The position numbers and the translations under genes were made by a program. The notes under the pieces are model-generated. The model searched no databases and had not been told where the DNA came from. It saw only the letters and a list, made by a program, of their open reading frames with translations. Shown here in pieces: positions 42,615 to 53,103 of a stretch of DNA of 64,000 nucleotides; the first letter of the stretch is position 1; every line of letters starts with the position of its first letter. The stretch covers positions 992,001 to 1,056,000 of the forward strand of contig JAFEMH010000077.1 of assembly GCA_022495995.1 (NCBI GenBank), read 5' to 3'. The DNA comes from Adenophora triphylla var. japonica (Eukaryota > Streptophyta > Magnoliopsida > Asterales > Campanulaceae).

Positions 42615-45449
42615 TTACAGTTGCAACCGTGGGTCATTAACCCAAATCTGTTCGAGTCTTTCATTGAGATAATCATTGCAATCAGTTACTTTCAACTGGC
42701 GCAAGGTGCTGAGCTTCTTCAACTGATCTGGAATTACTTCCAGTTTAGGGCAGTGGTCTATAGAAAGATAGACAAGGCTTTGCAATCCTTGGCCCTCCAT
42801 CGACCACCATTCTATATCCAGATCAATATGAAGCACTTCAAGTCGAGGGAACTGGCCTTGGTTGCTGTGGTACTCCAATTTCCTTCCCTTGATAGAATCC
42901 TTTCGTAATTTGAGTACCCGAAGATTTGGAACCCCTCCCAGCTTTCCAAAGGCTGATGTGTCTAGATTTGTATATTGTAACGTTATCTTGCTGAGACTCG
43001 ATGGTAGTTCACCTGCTGGATTTGTCAACCTAAATTTACCTTCTATTTTTAGAGTTTGGAGGCGCTGTAATTTGCTAAGGTACTTGAACACTCCCAGATC
43101 TTCCTGACGACAAACAGCCCTAAGTTTCTTGAGATTGGGAAACCTCTTCAGTCTGTCCGCATCATGTTTTCCGTATAAGCTTATGGCTGACAACGTGCGA
43201 AGGATTGGCAAAGCATTATAACCATTATCATTTCGAATACAGATACGAAAGCTCAAACCCTGATTGCAACATAGAATTAGATGCCTCAGCTGTTGCATTT
43301 CCCAAAGATTGGCGTTGAAAGTGGAGGCAAATGAATCTGCCAGATCAAGTGTTTGTAGGTTTATAAGTTTGGATATGGGGCAGGGAACTTCTTGAAGGCT
43401 TAGGGCATTCATTCTCAAATACCTCAATTGCTCTAATTTTTCAACTTTTGGGGGGAAATTAAAATATCTACCCTGATGGTTAGAGTTCATAGCTTCCAAC
43501 CTGGAGGTCATGGGTTCGATTCTCCCACCAGTGGTTAGAGGGAATGAAATTGCCCTCCCTAGCATAGCTAGGCGCCTCTGTGAAGTGCATCAAGGGGGGA
43601 GCGGTGAAATGTGTTGATCCCCTTCTTTGAAAGAAAAAAGAAAAAAAAAAAAAAAAAAAAAAAATTTGTAAAGGCAACTAAAAGGATCCTTGTCTAGGGC
43701 GACCTTGTCTCTTATTCTATTTCCTTTGTCACCAAATGAATAAAAAGACCGGAGTCGTGAAAACTCTGACACAGATAGATAATACCTTATGTCTCTGCTT
43801 CCGTAATGGACAGAAAGCCTCCTTGGTTTGGCAGTGGCTAATGATCTATCGTCATTTGTATCAAGCAGCAAAAACTTCTCATGTATACCCTCTAAAATAG
43901 AGAGGTCTCTAAGGAGATCATGTATACGACATGATTTGACCCCTCCATCAGTCCTCCTGCTTGCCACCTGGATCAAGCTCCTGTCAATCAACTGTAACAA
44001 GTATTCTTCAGCCATGTCCTCCATATCCAAATTGTTACAGTTTTCTTGATCTAAAAAGCCCTCTGCAACCCATTGTCGGATCAATTGCCTCACCGGAATC
44101 TCAAAGTCCTCAGGGTAAACCCCGAAGTAGAGAAAGCATGGCTTTAAATGAGGAGGCAGATCATCATAGCTTAAAGCCAATATACCAAGGCATTCTGTTG
44201 GATTCTTGGCCAATTACCAATCCAAGCCAGCTACCACCTTCGACCACATTGATTCCTCTCTGTTTCTTAAGATGCCAGCAACCACAACGATCATAAGTGG
44301 TAAGCCTTTACACTTGGTTAGGATCTGTTGTCTAGCGAGCTGTTCAAGCTTTTGTGGGCAAACTTCACCATGAAACACTTTCCTGGAGAAAAGTTTCCAA
44401 CTGTCCTCTTCGTTGAGAAAAGACAGATCGTAAGGAGGGGTACGTGTACTGGCATGCAAGGCCACTTCTTTAATACGACTAGTGATGAGAACCCTACTCC
44501 TTTTCCCATTATCTGGGAAAGCTGCCTTAATTCCGTCCCAAAGGTCTCTGTCCCAAACATCATCCAGGACAATCATGTACCTCTCACTCACTAATCCAGT
44601 GGCAAGCTTCTGCACCAAGTCTTCCTCTGTCAGCTCATCCTTCTCCTCCTTTGTGGTAGGTAACACGACCTCCATGATTTTCTCTGGAAAGTTCAGCTTG
44701 CTAGTTTTCTTCTTATTCTCCTTCTTCTTGCTAGGTAACTTGGGAAACACGGACTGTGCAATCTTAAATAACAGGTCTTTAGGATTGTACTCTTGGGAAA
44801 CGTCAACCCAAGCACGACAAGTAAAAGACCGCTTCACAAAGCTACCCTTGTAAATTTTCTTTGCTAAAGTGGTTTTTCCTAAACCCCCCATGCCTATTAT
44901 GGAAACTACGTCTCTCCGTGAATCCAATGTATCCAGCTTCCTTATTACAAGCTCTGCATCCTTGTCGAAGCTCACCACTTCAGCCTCCTCCACATTCCTA
45001 TGTCGACGCTGAATTAAAGCTCTCTCTGAAACTAAACCTTCATTTTTTGCAATGTTGTACTTTTCTTTGTTTTCATGAACTTCTTAATCTTGCTGTTGAT
45101 GTACGTGTTGTATTTCTACTGCAACATTACTAAGCAAATTAATCTTTTCCCCAACTAGAAAAAACCGTTGAAGCATGTTCCTTCGCTTGTGCTCTTCTAT
45201 GTTAAATATGAAATAATCAATTAGATCCTCTGCTTCAAGAGCAACATCTTGGATCTGCTTCACCACTTCTCTCACCTTATCTCGTTTCCCTTCTGAATCT
45301 CGAAGGAACTCATTGATGAAGTTTAGCTCACCCTGAAGTGATTCGACTTCATCCTTGGCATTATGAATAAGGCTTGTTTCTTGTACAAGAAGTTGGGATG
45401 CATTTTTTAATAGGGAAGACACAATGAAATCAGCCACTGCCATTTTCAC
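42615..45449 (-). pseudogene. NLR-2: CC-NB-LRR disease-resistance gene, disabled
   Basis: Collinear from MKMAVADFIVSSLL at 45449 (Rx-type coiled coil, with EVVKQIQDVALEAEDLIDYF). NB-ARC (44993-43900): P-loop GMGGLGKTT, kinase-2 YMIVLDDVWD, RNBS-B SRVLITSRI, GLPL motif CKGLPLMIVV, RNBS-D KPCFLYFGVYPEDFEI, and IHDLLRDL at the MHD position (Ile for Met). An LRR domain follows to 42615 (LRYLRMNALSLQEVP, LKVTDCNDYL). Defects: in-frame TAA at 45086-45084 and TAA at 44216-44214, and a SINE in the LRR (43474-43664) introducing a poly-Phe frame. About 900 residues without the SINE, normal for a CNL. Such proteins sense pathogen effectors in the cytoplasm; RPP13/R1-like by eye. No intron is needed. Confidence 0.9.
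43474..43664 (+). mobile_element. tRNA-derived SINE in NLR-2
   Basis: An internal Pol III promoter is recognisable: B box GGTTCGATTCTCC (43513-43525) and an A-box-like TGGTTAGAGTTC (43477-43488). A ~110-bp body follows and an A-rich tail ends at 43664. It interrupts the NLR-2 LRR frame between SCLYK and YFNFPPKVEKLEQL. Target duplications are not clear by eye. Confidence 0.78.
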
Positions 45450-45650
45450 TAAACAGAATTCACAACAACAAAAAAAAAACCCGGCAAATTATAGCTTAGT
45501 GCTATAGAAAATACTCAACAAAGACACAAAATAAAGCCATCTGAAAAAAATAAAGCTAAGTGCTTCGGAAAACCCTCTCAAGAGTCAAGACTATGGCCAA
45601 ATTTATAAAAATGATAATTAGGTTGCAGAAAACCAAGAGTAAATATATAC

Positions 45651-45885
45651 TCCCTCCGTCCCAGCGAAAAAGCCATTTTTGGTCACAGAGGTTAAGTTTG
45701 ACCCACACATTAACGCAAATCTAATCATTCTAATGAAATTCTAAAAATTGTTATTGATAAGTCACTAAATGATTTATCAATAACAATTTTTAAAATTTCA
45801 TTAGAATGATTAGATTTGCGTTAATGTGTGGGTCAAACTTAACCTCTGTTGACCAAAAATGGCTTTTTCGCTGGGACGGAGGGAG
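45651..45885. mobile_element. Stowaway-like MITE, near-perfect foldback
   Basis: CTCCCTCCGTCCCAGCGAAA at the left is mirrored by its reverse complement at the right end. Almost the whole 235 bp is one inverted repeat centred near 45768. TA target duplication at 45649-45650 and 45886-45887. Confidence 0.93.
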
Positions 45886-46050
45886 TATACTAATAAAATT
45901 AAAGATTAATGCTAGGGACACAAAGAGAAAAAAGTAAAAAAAAAAAAAAACTTCTTGTTCTTCTCTAGGAAAGCCAGTATATAGTTCAATATTTATTATT
46001 TTTGTCGGTAGGCCGTATATAGTTCAATCTAAATCCATCCCAAAATACTA

Positions 46051-46310
46051 CTCCCTCCGTCCCTAAATGTTTGTCCCATTTGACTTTTCAAACATTTTAA
46101 TTTAGTGATTTTGAAGTTTTAATTTTGGTTATTTTTACGAACGCTTTGAAAATTATTGATAATATACACCGCCGTTATGCAATACTCCGTCCCTAAATGT
46201 TACAAGTTTTGAAAATTTAGTGATTTTGAAGCTTTAATTTTGGAAATGAGACTAACTTTTTGGGACAAAGAAAAAGAGGAAATGGGACAAACATTTAGGG
46301 ACGGAGGGAG
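46051..46310. mobile_element. Second Stowaway-like MITE
   Basis: Left end CTCCCTCCGTCCCTAAATGT, right end its complement (ACATTTAGGGACGGAGGGAG, 46291-46310), TA at both sides. The interior also has an internal CTCCGTCCCTAAATGTTAC copy at 46186, suggesting a nested or rearranged structure. Confidence 0.9.
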
Positions 46311-46465
46311 TATTTAATAAAAAATGCCCCTAACTGATTTTATATCAATTTTTTTTTACTAATCATCATACACTAACGAAAGTAAAATTTTAAAACTAGA
46401 TAGAAAGAATATTTATGCATCTTTGCAATTATTTTTTAAAAGATTTCAAATTTGCTCTTGATTGA

Positions 46466-47076
46466 TGATGTAACGGGTTGCAGCGGAATAATAAAAAGGA
46501 TAGACAAATAATTGAATCAACAACTATTTGACCCAATTCGAATTGAATCAACAATTGAATTAGGGTTTGAAGAGGTAAACACCAAGAAGATGAGAACCTT
46601 CACAAGGAATTTAAAGAACTCCAACAAGAATCTCTTACGAGAGTCTTCTGCAAATCAATTAAGACCCAAAGGGAAAAACCCACAATTGCAAAGCAATCAA
46701 AACTTAATAATTCAATAATTCAAAAGTATCCTAAAACAAACAATGAAAGAGAGTATTTATACCCTAAACAACTTGAAAAAGGAAAAGACAAAAAGCCCAA
46801 AAATAAAACGTCAAAGCAGGAATAATAAAGCAGATCGGATTCTGAATATGCCATCTTCACGACTCATGATCTCCTTCACGAGTCGTGCCTTCCCTCTTCA
46901 GTCGTGGTACGAAACGTGATACCGAAAGCACTCGTGCAGGAATCCTTCACGAGTCGTGACATCAAGCACGACTCATGCCCAGCGTTAATTCAGTCGCACG
47001 ACTTGGTGTTCCTCTTGCCCAGGTCTGCTCCATCTTGGCTTCAACTTGGGATACTTCTTCATCTTGGGATACATCA
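46466..47076 (-). repeat. 3' LTR of gag-protease gypsy (minus strand)
   Basis: 611 bp. Contains ACGAGTCGT palindromes at 46878-46886 and 46949-46957 and related ACGACTCAT or ACGACTTG variants. Confidence 0.93.
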
Positions 47077-47188
47077 TTCACCCCCACTTCAAAAGAATTC
47101 ATCTCCGAATTCTGGCCTTTATAAAAAGAACATGATTTTGTAGTGTGTGACCCTCCATTGTTGACCTTCCGCCCCGACCTCCCCTTGA

Positions 47189-48910
47189 TCAACTTCTTAA
47201 ACTTGAACGCACTTGAATGTCCAACAGGATTACACCATGTACCTGAAAAAATAAAGTGTGGAGCACAAAAGCATATGATCCCTTTACCATGCCATCGCGA
47301 TCGGGTTTCCTATTATCCGTTAATGGGCATAGAGTATACCGAGCACCATCCTTCACAAAACTAACCACATTACTTCGGCCACAATGCATAGAACCCACAT
47401 CAAAGTGACAAGGCCTCCCAAGTAATATTTGACAAGCACTCATATCCACAATATCACAAGTAATAGCATCCTTATAGTTACCAATTGAAATAGGAACAAT
47501 ACATTGTTGTGTTACCTTAAGAGTGCCATTTGCATTGATCCACCCAATAACATAAGGAGTCGGATATTTCTTCACCTCAAGCTTGAGAGTATTAACCAAT
47601 CCCCTTACCACCAAGTTTTCACTACTTCCACTATCAATGATAATATTAGCCATCACCCCATTGACGGTCCCCTTAGTACGAAAAATATTGTGCCTCTCAA
47701 GAGTAGTAGGGGCTGAAAACAATAGTCGACGAACAGCGAGAGACTCATGAGTATCATCATCATCCTCATCAACATTGGGGTCATGAGTGTACTCTACGAA
47801 TACATCATCATCATTATCAACATTGGTGACCAAATTAGTCATTTGTTTGTTAGGACATTTAGCTGAGTTATGACCCGGCTGTAGACATCTAAAGCATTTG
47901 TTCCCAAATGACTTAGCATAGGGATTTGCAGGTTTGGCAGCTTGAACAACATGAGCGGGCATTGTTTCTACCTCAACCGCTTTAGAACCCGAAGCTTGTG
48001 TTGTAGGCTGCGCAACGGAGGATGGAGAAACTGCAGATTGAATAGGGCTACTAGAAAAAGACGAATTACCCGCCTTCTTGAATGTAGCATCATTCAAAGA
48101 GAAATTGGTAAATAATTCTACCTTATTCTTAATATCCACCCGAAGACCATCAACAAACCTAGAGATTTCTTGAGACTCAGACTCACTCAAGTCGTTACGA
48201 GCCGATTGAGCATAAAAATCATGCACATATTCTTTAACATTACGATTACATTGGGTGCAATTCTGAGATTTAGAAAATAAGCTTTGCACATAATCAATAG
48301 GTAAAAATATATCTTTTAATGCCTCTTTCATCTCATCCCAAGTACGAATTTGAGGCAACCTATCACGTAACCTTTTATTACAAAGTTGATCCCACCATGC
48401 AGCAGCACCACCCCTCAATTTATATGCAATATAAGGAACTTTCCTAACATTCTCAACTTGCATTAAATTGAAAAATTTATCAACTTCATTAATCCAATCT
48501 AAAAATTCTTCGATAGATAACTCACCATTAAAAGTAGGAATGTCTGCCTTTATCTTTGGTCGTTGTTCTACCAGATTCAAACCAATGGCCTCACCACCAC
48601 AACCTCGATTGTTGTGGATGAACTCAGCCCGATCACCGCCTGGATTTCCACGGTTGCCACCACCACCCATGTTTAAACCTCGCAAAGCCTCCAAAAGTTC
48701 TGTATGACGAGTTGCCGCTTCCACCTCAGATCTGCATCGATCTTCTTGCATCTGTGTCTGCATCGCTACCAAGTTGTTGGCTAGTTGTGCTAGGATATCT
48801 TGGGTGTTGTTGTTTCCTTCGTTGTTGGCCGTCTTGTTCCTTGGATCGTCCTTCGTCTGATACCAACTGATGTAAACAGGTTGCAGCGGAATAATAAAAA
48901 GGATAGGCAA
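47189..48910 (-). CDS. Gag-protease protein of a non-autonomous gypsy element
   Basis: Uninterrupted frame of 573 codons. The frame extends into the LTR; the first ATG inside the internal region is at 48763 (MQTQMQEDRCRSEVEAATRH), so the protein probably has about 524 residues. Retrotrans_gag core: PKIKADIPTFNGELSIEEFL, DWINEVDKFF, YIAYKLRGGAAAWWDQL. CCHC knuckle CFRCLQPGHNSAKC near 47880. An acidic linker, then retropepsin ANIIIDSGSSENLV (about 47650-47610) and ILLGRPCHFD. It ends soon after the protease with VFVLHTLFF-like residues and a stop. The sequence family is close to chromovirus Gag. Intact Gag plus protease without polymerase suggests a packaging-competent but replication-dependent element. 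Confidence 0.88.
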   Translation of the reverse strand: MPILFIIPLQPVYISWYQTKDDPRNKTANNEGNNNTQDILAQLANNLVAMQTQMQEDRCRSEVEAATRHTELLEALRGLNMGGGGNRGNPGGDRAEFIHNNRGCGGEAIGLNLVEQRPKIKADIPTFNGELSIEEFLDWINEVDKFFNLMQVENVRKVPYIAYKLRGGAAAWWDQLCNKRLRDRLPQIRTWDEMKEALKDIFLPIDYVQSLFSKSQNCTQCNRNVKEYVHDFYAQSARNDLSESESQEISRFVDGLRVDIKNKVELFTNFSLNDATFKKAGNSSFSSSPIQSAVSPSSVAQPTTQASGSKAVEVETMPAHVVQAAKPANPYAKSFGNKCFRCLQPGHNSAKCPNKQMTNLVTNVDNDDDVFVEYTHDPNVDEDDDDTHESLAVRRLLFSAPTTLERHNIFRTKGTVNGVMANIIIDSGSSENLVVRGLVNTLKLEVKKYPTPYVIGWINANGTLKVTQQCIVPISIGNYKDAITCDIVDMSACQILLGRPCHFDVGSMHCGRSNVVSFVKDGARYTLCPLTDNRKPDRDGMVKGSYAFVLHTLFFQVHGVILLDIQVRSSLRS

Positions 48911-49473
48911 ATAATTGAATCAACAGCTATTTGACCCAATTCGAATTGAATCAACAATTGAATTAGGGTTTGAAGAGGTAAACACCAAGAAGATGAGAAC
49001 CTTCACAAGGAATTCAAAGAACTCCAACAAGAATCTCTTACGAGAGTCTTCTGCAAGTCAATTAAGACCCAAAGGGAAAAACCCACAATTGCAAAGCAAT
49101 CAAAACTTAATAATTCAATAATTCAAAAGTATCGTAAAACAAACAATGAAAGAGAGTATTTATACCCTAAACAAAACCCTAAACAACTTGGAAAAGGAAA
49201 AGACAAAAAGCCCAAAAATAAAACGTCAAAGCAGGAATAATAAAACAGATCGGATTCTGAATATGCCATCTTCACGACTCGTGATCTCCTTCACAAGTCG
49301 TGCCTTCCCTCTTCAGTCGTGGTACGAAACGTGATACCGAAAGCACTCGTGCAGGAATCCTTCACGAGTCGTGACATCAAGCACGACTCGTGCCCAACGT
49401 TAATTTAGTCGCACGACTTGGTGTTCCTCTTGCCCAGGTCTGCTCCATCTTGGCTTCATCTTGGGATACATCA
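48868..49473 (-). repeat. 5' LTR of gag-protease gypsy (minus strand)
   Basis: 606 bp. Compared with its partner it has a short CCCTAAACAAAA-type duplication near 49170 and lacks an 18-bp repeat near 47050. It carries the same ACGACTCGT palindromes near 49275-49395, in the U3 side. Confidence 0.93.
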
Positions 49474-50540
49474 ATTGATCAAGATCAATTTTTTTTTTTA
49501 AAAAAAAACTGATTATTCATTTTGGGACAACAGTAGTAACATTTACGAAAAGTAAACATTTTTATAATGTCTCTTCAATGAAAATCAGACAATCATTTAG
49601 GGACGAAGGGGGTAGTTTATTGTTTCAGTTTCTTCAATACTCGCTAGTCTTTCCTTGAGATCATGATGACAAGAGAAAGTTTTGGGCAACAACCAATACA
49701 TTAATTAATGAAAGACCGCGTAATCACCAGATATTCATTGGGATCTAACTTAAGAATATAAGATTCTAGACTGAAAGTGATTTATCATGAGTTGACGGGT
49801 CACACAAATTTAAGAAGACCATAGTAGGCTTACCAAATCACGCGTATAGTTATAAATAAAAACAGGTTGAGAGTTGCAATGAAAGGAACTTGCAGCATAA
49901 GTCAATTTGGACAGCTAATTGCTGCCCTACCACTTGTCATCTCAATCTCAAGATTTTACACTTCATAATATCTTCTTGTTTTATTTCCAGGAAATGCATC
50001 AATAATTAAGTCTCTATGACAAAAGGCACATTTCATTGTGGTTGAGATTCTTGAGTACTTGCAAGCATACCAAGTCTCTATGACTAAAGAAAGTTCTGGA
50101 CAATAACCAGTTCATTACCGTTCAATCACTCTAGATAGTTGTTGTGTACGAAATTTAAGATTCTCGAAAGTGATTTGTCAGAGTTAAAGGGTCTCACAAG
50201 TGTATGCGCCATCTCCGAACAAAAATTATGGGTGTGGTCATCCGGTTAGGAATTTCAACAAACAGCTGGAAGGCATCAGAAACAAAACAGAGCCTCATGT
50301 TCAGCTACCATGATTAGGGGTGAGCATGGTACGGTTTTGGGGTGATAAAATTGATACCATATCAAAGAGATTCGGTTTATTGTATATCAACACCATAATG
50401 TTTCGATTTTTCGATTCAGTAGTTCGGTTTTTCGGTTTGGTATAACATCGGTATGATTTATTTTCGTTTTTTTTTAAGTTGACGTAAAACTTGGCTTCCA
50501 TGGCATTTACCAAAGACAAAAACTTATGTGAAAACACTAT
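49474..50540. other. Non-coding spacer with a diverged duplication
   Basis: No gene. A MITE remnant (ATCATTTAGGGACGAAGG) lies near 49590. Segments near 49675-49820 and 50085-50210 are diverged copies (GAAAGTTTTGGGCAACAACC versus GAAAGTTCTGGACAATAACC), about 410 bp apart. GTCTTTCCTTGAGATCATGA at 49649 resembles the NLR-3 3' coding end at 53074, so a scrap of NLR sequence may lie here. Confidence 0.55.
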
Positions 50541-50566
50541 GACCCGTCTCATGAATGAGACGGGTC

Positions 50567-51505
50567 ATTTTTGACCCATGACCCAGCCCATTGAACCAGA
50601 TCCAACCACGTTGACGTAGAAGAACTTCAGAAAACCCAATCCACACACACGGTTATCACACAGACCTCACCCCTCTCTCTCTCCTCTCTCTCTCTCTCTA
50701 CTCAGAAGGTGTAATTCCGGCCAATTACGGTCTGTAACAGGGGAAGGAGCTCGGTTTTGGGAGAGAGCTCAACCGGTGGAATCGATTAGCCCGTTGAATG
50801 TGTTTGGAGAGAAGGGTCACCGATTTGTATGGAGAAAGAGAAATGGTGTTCGGTGAGGAAGAGGATGAAGGAGAGTGGGTTAAATCGGTCCTTGGGTTTG
50901 GCCGAGAATGGTGGGGAGACAGATTAGGGAGCTCCGGCCGATTTAGAGGGGAGAACCAATGGTGGGCTTGGCCGGAGCAAGGTTGTCACCGGTTTGAGAT
51001 TAGGGAGAGACCCAGGTGAAGAAGACGATTGGGAGGAGCTAGGTCGCCATGGAAGCTTGGTCTGTGTTTGTAAATGGTGGGTGTTGAACTGATATGAGAG
51101 AGAGGGATTTGGATGAAGGGCCTCGGTTTTGGGGGTACTAGAGGAAGACGAAGATGAGAGAGGGGCTGGATTGCCGTCCGATTAGAGAAGAGTGATGAAG
51201 GCGGTTGAGGGAGCTTGGTTCGTTGAGGAGCTAGGTCGCCATTGATACCGTTTAGAGAGAGAGAGAGAGAGAGCGGTCTCTCTCTGTTTATGTTTAGAGA
51301 GAGAATCTGAGCTTAGGAGAGAGAGGCCGGTTGTGAGGGGATTGATTTCCACCGGTGAGGAGGTCGCTCCGACGAACTGATTTTGGGGGAGAGAGCTCGG
51401 TGGAAGAGGATTGGTTAGGGAGCTCTGTTATTCCGGCTTAACCTTCCCCTACCTCAAATAATTAGCTCTGTTATTCCGGCTAAACCTTCCCCTACCTTAA
51501 TTTTG
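50567..51505. other. CT/GA-rich spacer
   Basis: TC runs near 50675-50700 and GA runs near 51255-51275 and 51295-51305. The short frame at 50798-51019 has no recognisable domain and is composed of GA-rich, low-complexity sequence, so it was not called as a gene. TTATTCCGGCTTAACCTTCC is duplicated near 51430 and 51470. Confidence 0.5.
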
Positions 51506-51510
51506 ATTTT

Positions 51511-52045
51511 GAGTAATACTTATCATTTGTTTAATCATTTGTTTAAGTAATAGTTGATATTGCTATAAGTAATAGTACTACACTTGTAAAATAATAGTGT
51601 TATTTTTTTTTATCTGATAATAGTTTTAGAAATTGTTTTCATTTTGAGTAATACTTCTCATTTGATTAAGTAATAGTTGATATTACTATAAATAATAGTA
51701 CTACACTTGTGAAGTAATAGTGTTTTTTTTTTTTAACTAATAATAGTTTTAGGAACTGTTTTCATTTTGAGTAATACTTCTCATTTGTTTAAGTAATAGT
51801 TGATATTGCTATAAGTAATAGTACTACACTTGTGAAGTAATAGTGTTTTTTTTTAACTAATAATAGTGTTAGGAACTGTTTTAATTTTGAGTAATACTTC
51901 TCATTTGTTTAAGTAATAGTTGGTATTGTTATAGGTAATTGTACTACACTTGTGAAGTAATAATGTTAATTTTTTTTTAATTAATAATAGTTTTAGAAAC
52001 TGTTTTCATTTTGAGTAATACTTCTCATTTGTTTAAGTAATAGTT
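51511..52045. repeat. Tandem array of ~120-135-bp AT-rich units
   Basis: Units start GAGTAATACTTCTCATTTG near 51511, 51646, 51769, 51889 and 52013 (the last partial), each with AAGTAATAGTTGATATTGCT and AATAGTACTACACTTGT. Confidence 0.9.
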
Positions 52046-52342
52046 GGATTATTAAAGTTAGGTAACTTTGATTAAGCATAAATTAATGGAGATATAATAT
52101 TAACGTTATCATGAGAAAATGGGAAGTATTATTTAAAAAAATAAAAATAAAAAATTCCTTATTGTGTTACTGGGAAATGGAACAAGTTGAGTTGCTGATA
52201 TAAGGAGGGACACACGTGGTACAAGAGGGTGTGATCCCAGACGGTTTCCTTTTTTTTACTGTACGACAAGCATACATACCCCGGTAGCTGTATCATGTCC
52301 CCATGGGTCATGGGTCGACCCGTCTCATGCATGAGACGGATC

Positions 52343-52805
52343 CCCTTGTTCTCGTGGGAGACCACCTCTTTACCAAATAGAGATGACAAGTAAATTATGC
52401 ACCATAGCAATTTGACAGCATAATAAATAAGCAATGACATAATTTTCCTCATTAAACAATCTAGATGATTAGGATACTAACCGTATCATCTTGAATAGCA
52501 ATTATGAACATTATAAAAATTAAATGAGACTATCTTTTTGGGCCATAAATAGTCCGTATAAATCAATACATTGGGTCGAGACTAACGCTAAGCCTCTTTC
52601 TTCGTAACATAAAATTTGACAAAAATCAAGAATAGCAATTATGAACATTATAAAAATTGATCAAACCTTATAAGAATGAATGGTATTCCCTCCGTACAAA
52701 AATGAGTCAATTGTTGAAGAAAATTTAGACACAAAAATAACAGTTTATTTTTAACTTAGCACAAATATATGAATACAGAGTAATTATATGAGAATAAGGA
52801 ACAAA
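52343..52805. other. Downstream flank of NLR-3
   Basis: No gene. AATAGCAATTATGAACATTA is duplicated at 52495 and 52632. The end (52765-52815) is the uninterrupted counterpart of the Helitron insertion site. Confidence 0.65.
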
Positions 52806-53103
52806 TTTGTAGAATTAAAGCCAACATAAAGTGTGTACGTTACATACTATAATGAGAATGATGCAAGTGCTCACGTTACAAACCAACCAACAGGATGAAG
52901 GAAAACAATACAAATGCAATAATACTAAATAATAATGCAACGTTAACCCAATTTTGTTCAAGGCTTTTTTGAATTTATCAGTTACTTTGATATGCACTGA
53001 TTACATAGCTCCCGTGGGCTGTCACTTGCTAACCCAATTGCAACCGTTGGTCGTTAACCCAAATATGTTTAAGTCTTTCCTTGAGATCACGATGACAATC
53101 AGT
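52806..53103 (-). pseudogene. NLR-3 3' end, interrupted by CACTA
   Basis: The 3' UTR (GCCAACATAAAGTGTGTACG, 52818 on) and last LRR codons match NLR-1 and NLR-2: minus-strand DCHRDLKERLKHIWVNDQRL ends near 53040. The coding frame is cut at 53103 by the CACTA terminus; AGT at 53101-53103 is the presumed 3-bp target duplication. The remainder of the gene should continue beyond the far end of the CACTA element, outside this window. Whether it is otherwise intact cannot be judged. Confidence 0.82.

Larger units (their letters stand above)
45450..46465. other. Upstream region of NLR-2
   Basis: AT-rich, non-coding. It holds two MITEs (45651-45885, 46051-46310). The NLR-2 promoter is presumably in 45450-45650, but no clear TATA box was chosen. 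Confidence 0.6.
46466..49473 (-). mobile_element. Gag-protease-only Ty3/gypsy element, 3008 bp
   Basis: LTRs 46466-47076 and 48868-49473 (TGATGTATCC..TTACATCA on the minus strand), target duplication ATTGA (46461-46465, 49474-49478). A primer-site-like TGGTATCAGACG adjoins the right LTR on the minus strand. The 1.8-kb interior encodes Gag and protease only; RT, RNase H and integrase are absent. It must be mobilised in trans. Confidence 0.94.
50541..52342. repeat. Inverted pair of a palindrome-containing repeat
   Basis: GACCCGTCTCAT..ATGAGACGGGTC at 50541-50566 and a related palindrome at 52317-52342. Each is followed inwards by GACCCATGACCCA in inverted orientation. They could be the ends of one 1.8-kb DNA element or two separate MITE copies. 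No transposase lies between. Confidence 0.55.

Noticed and set aside
49649..49675. Fourth NLR copy
   Set aside because: Only about 25 bp resemble the NLR 3' coding end; too short to call.
50798..51019. Short frame in GA-rich spacer as a possible gene
   Set aside because: No domain, low-complexity Glu/Gly/Trp composition, no splice or promoter evidence.
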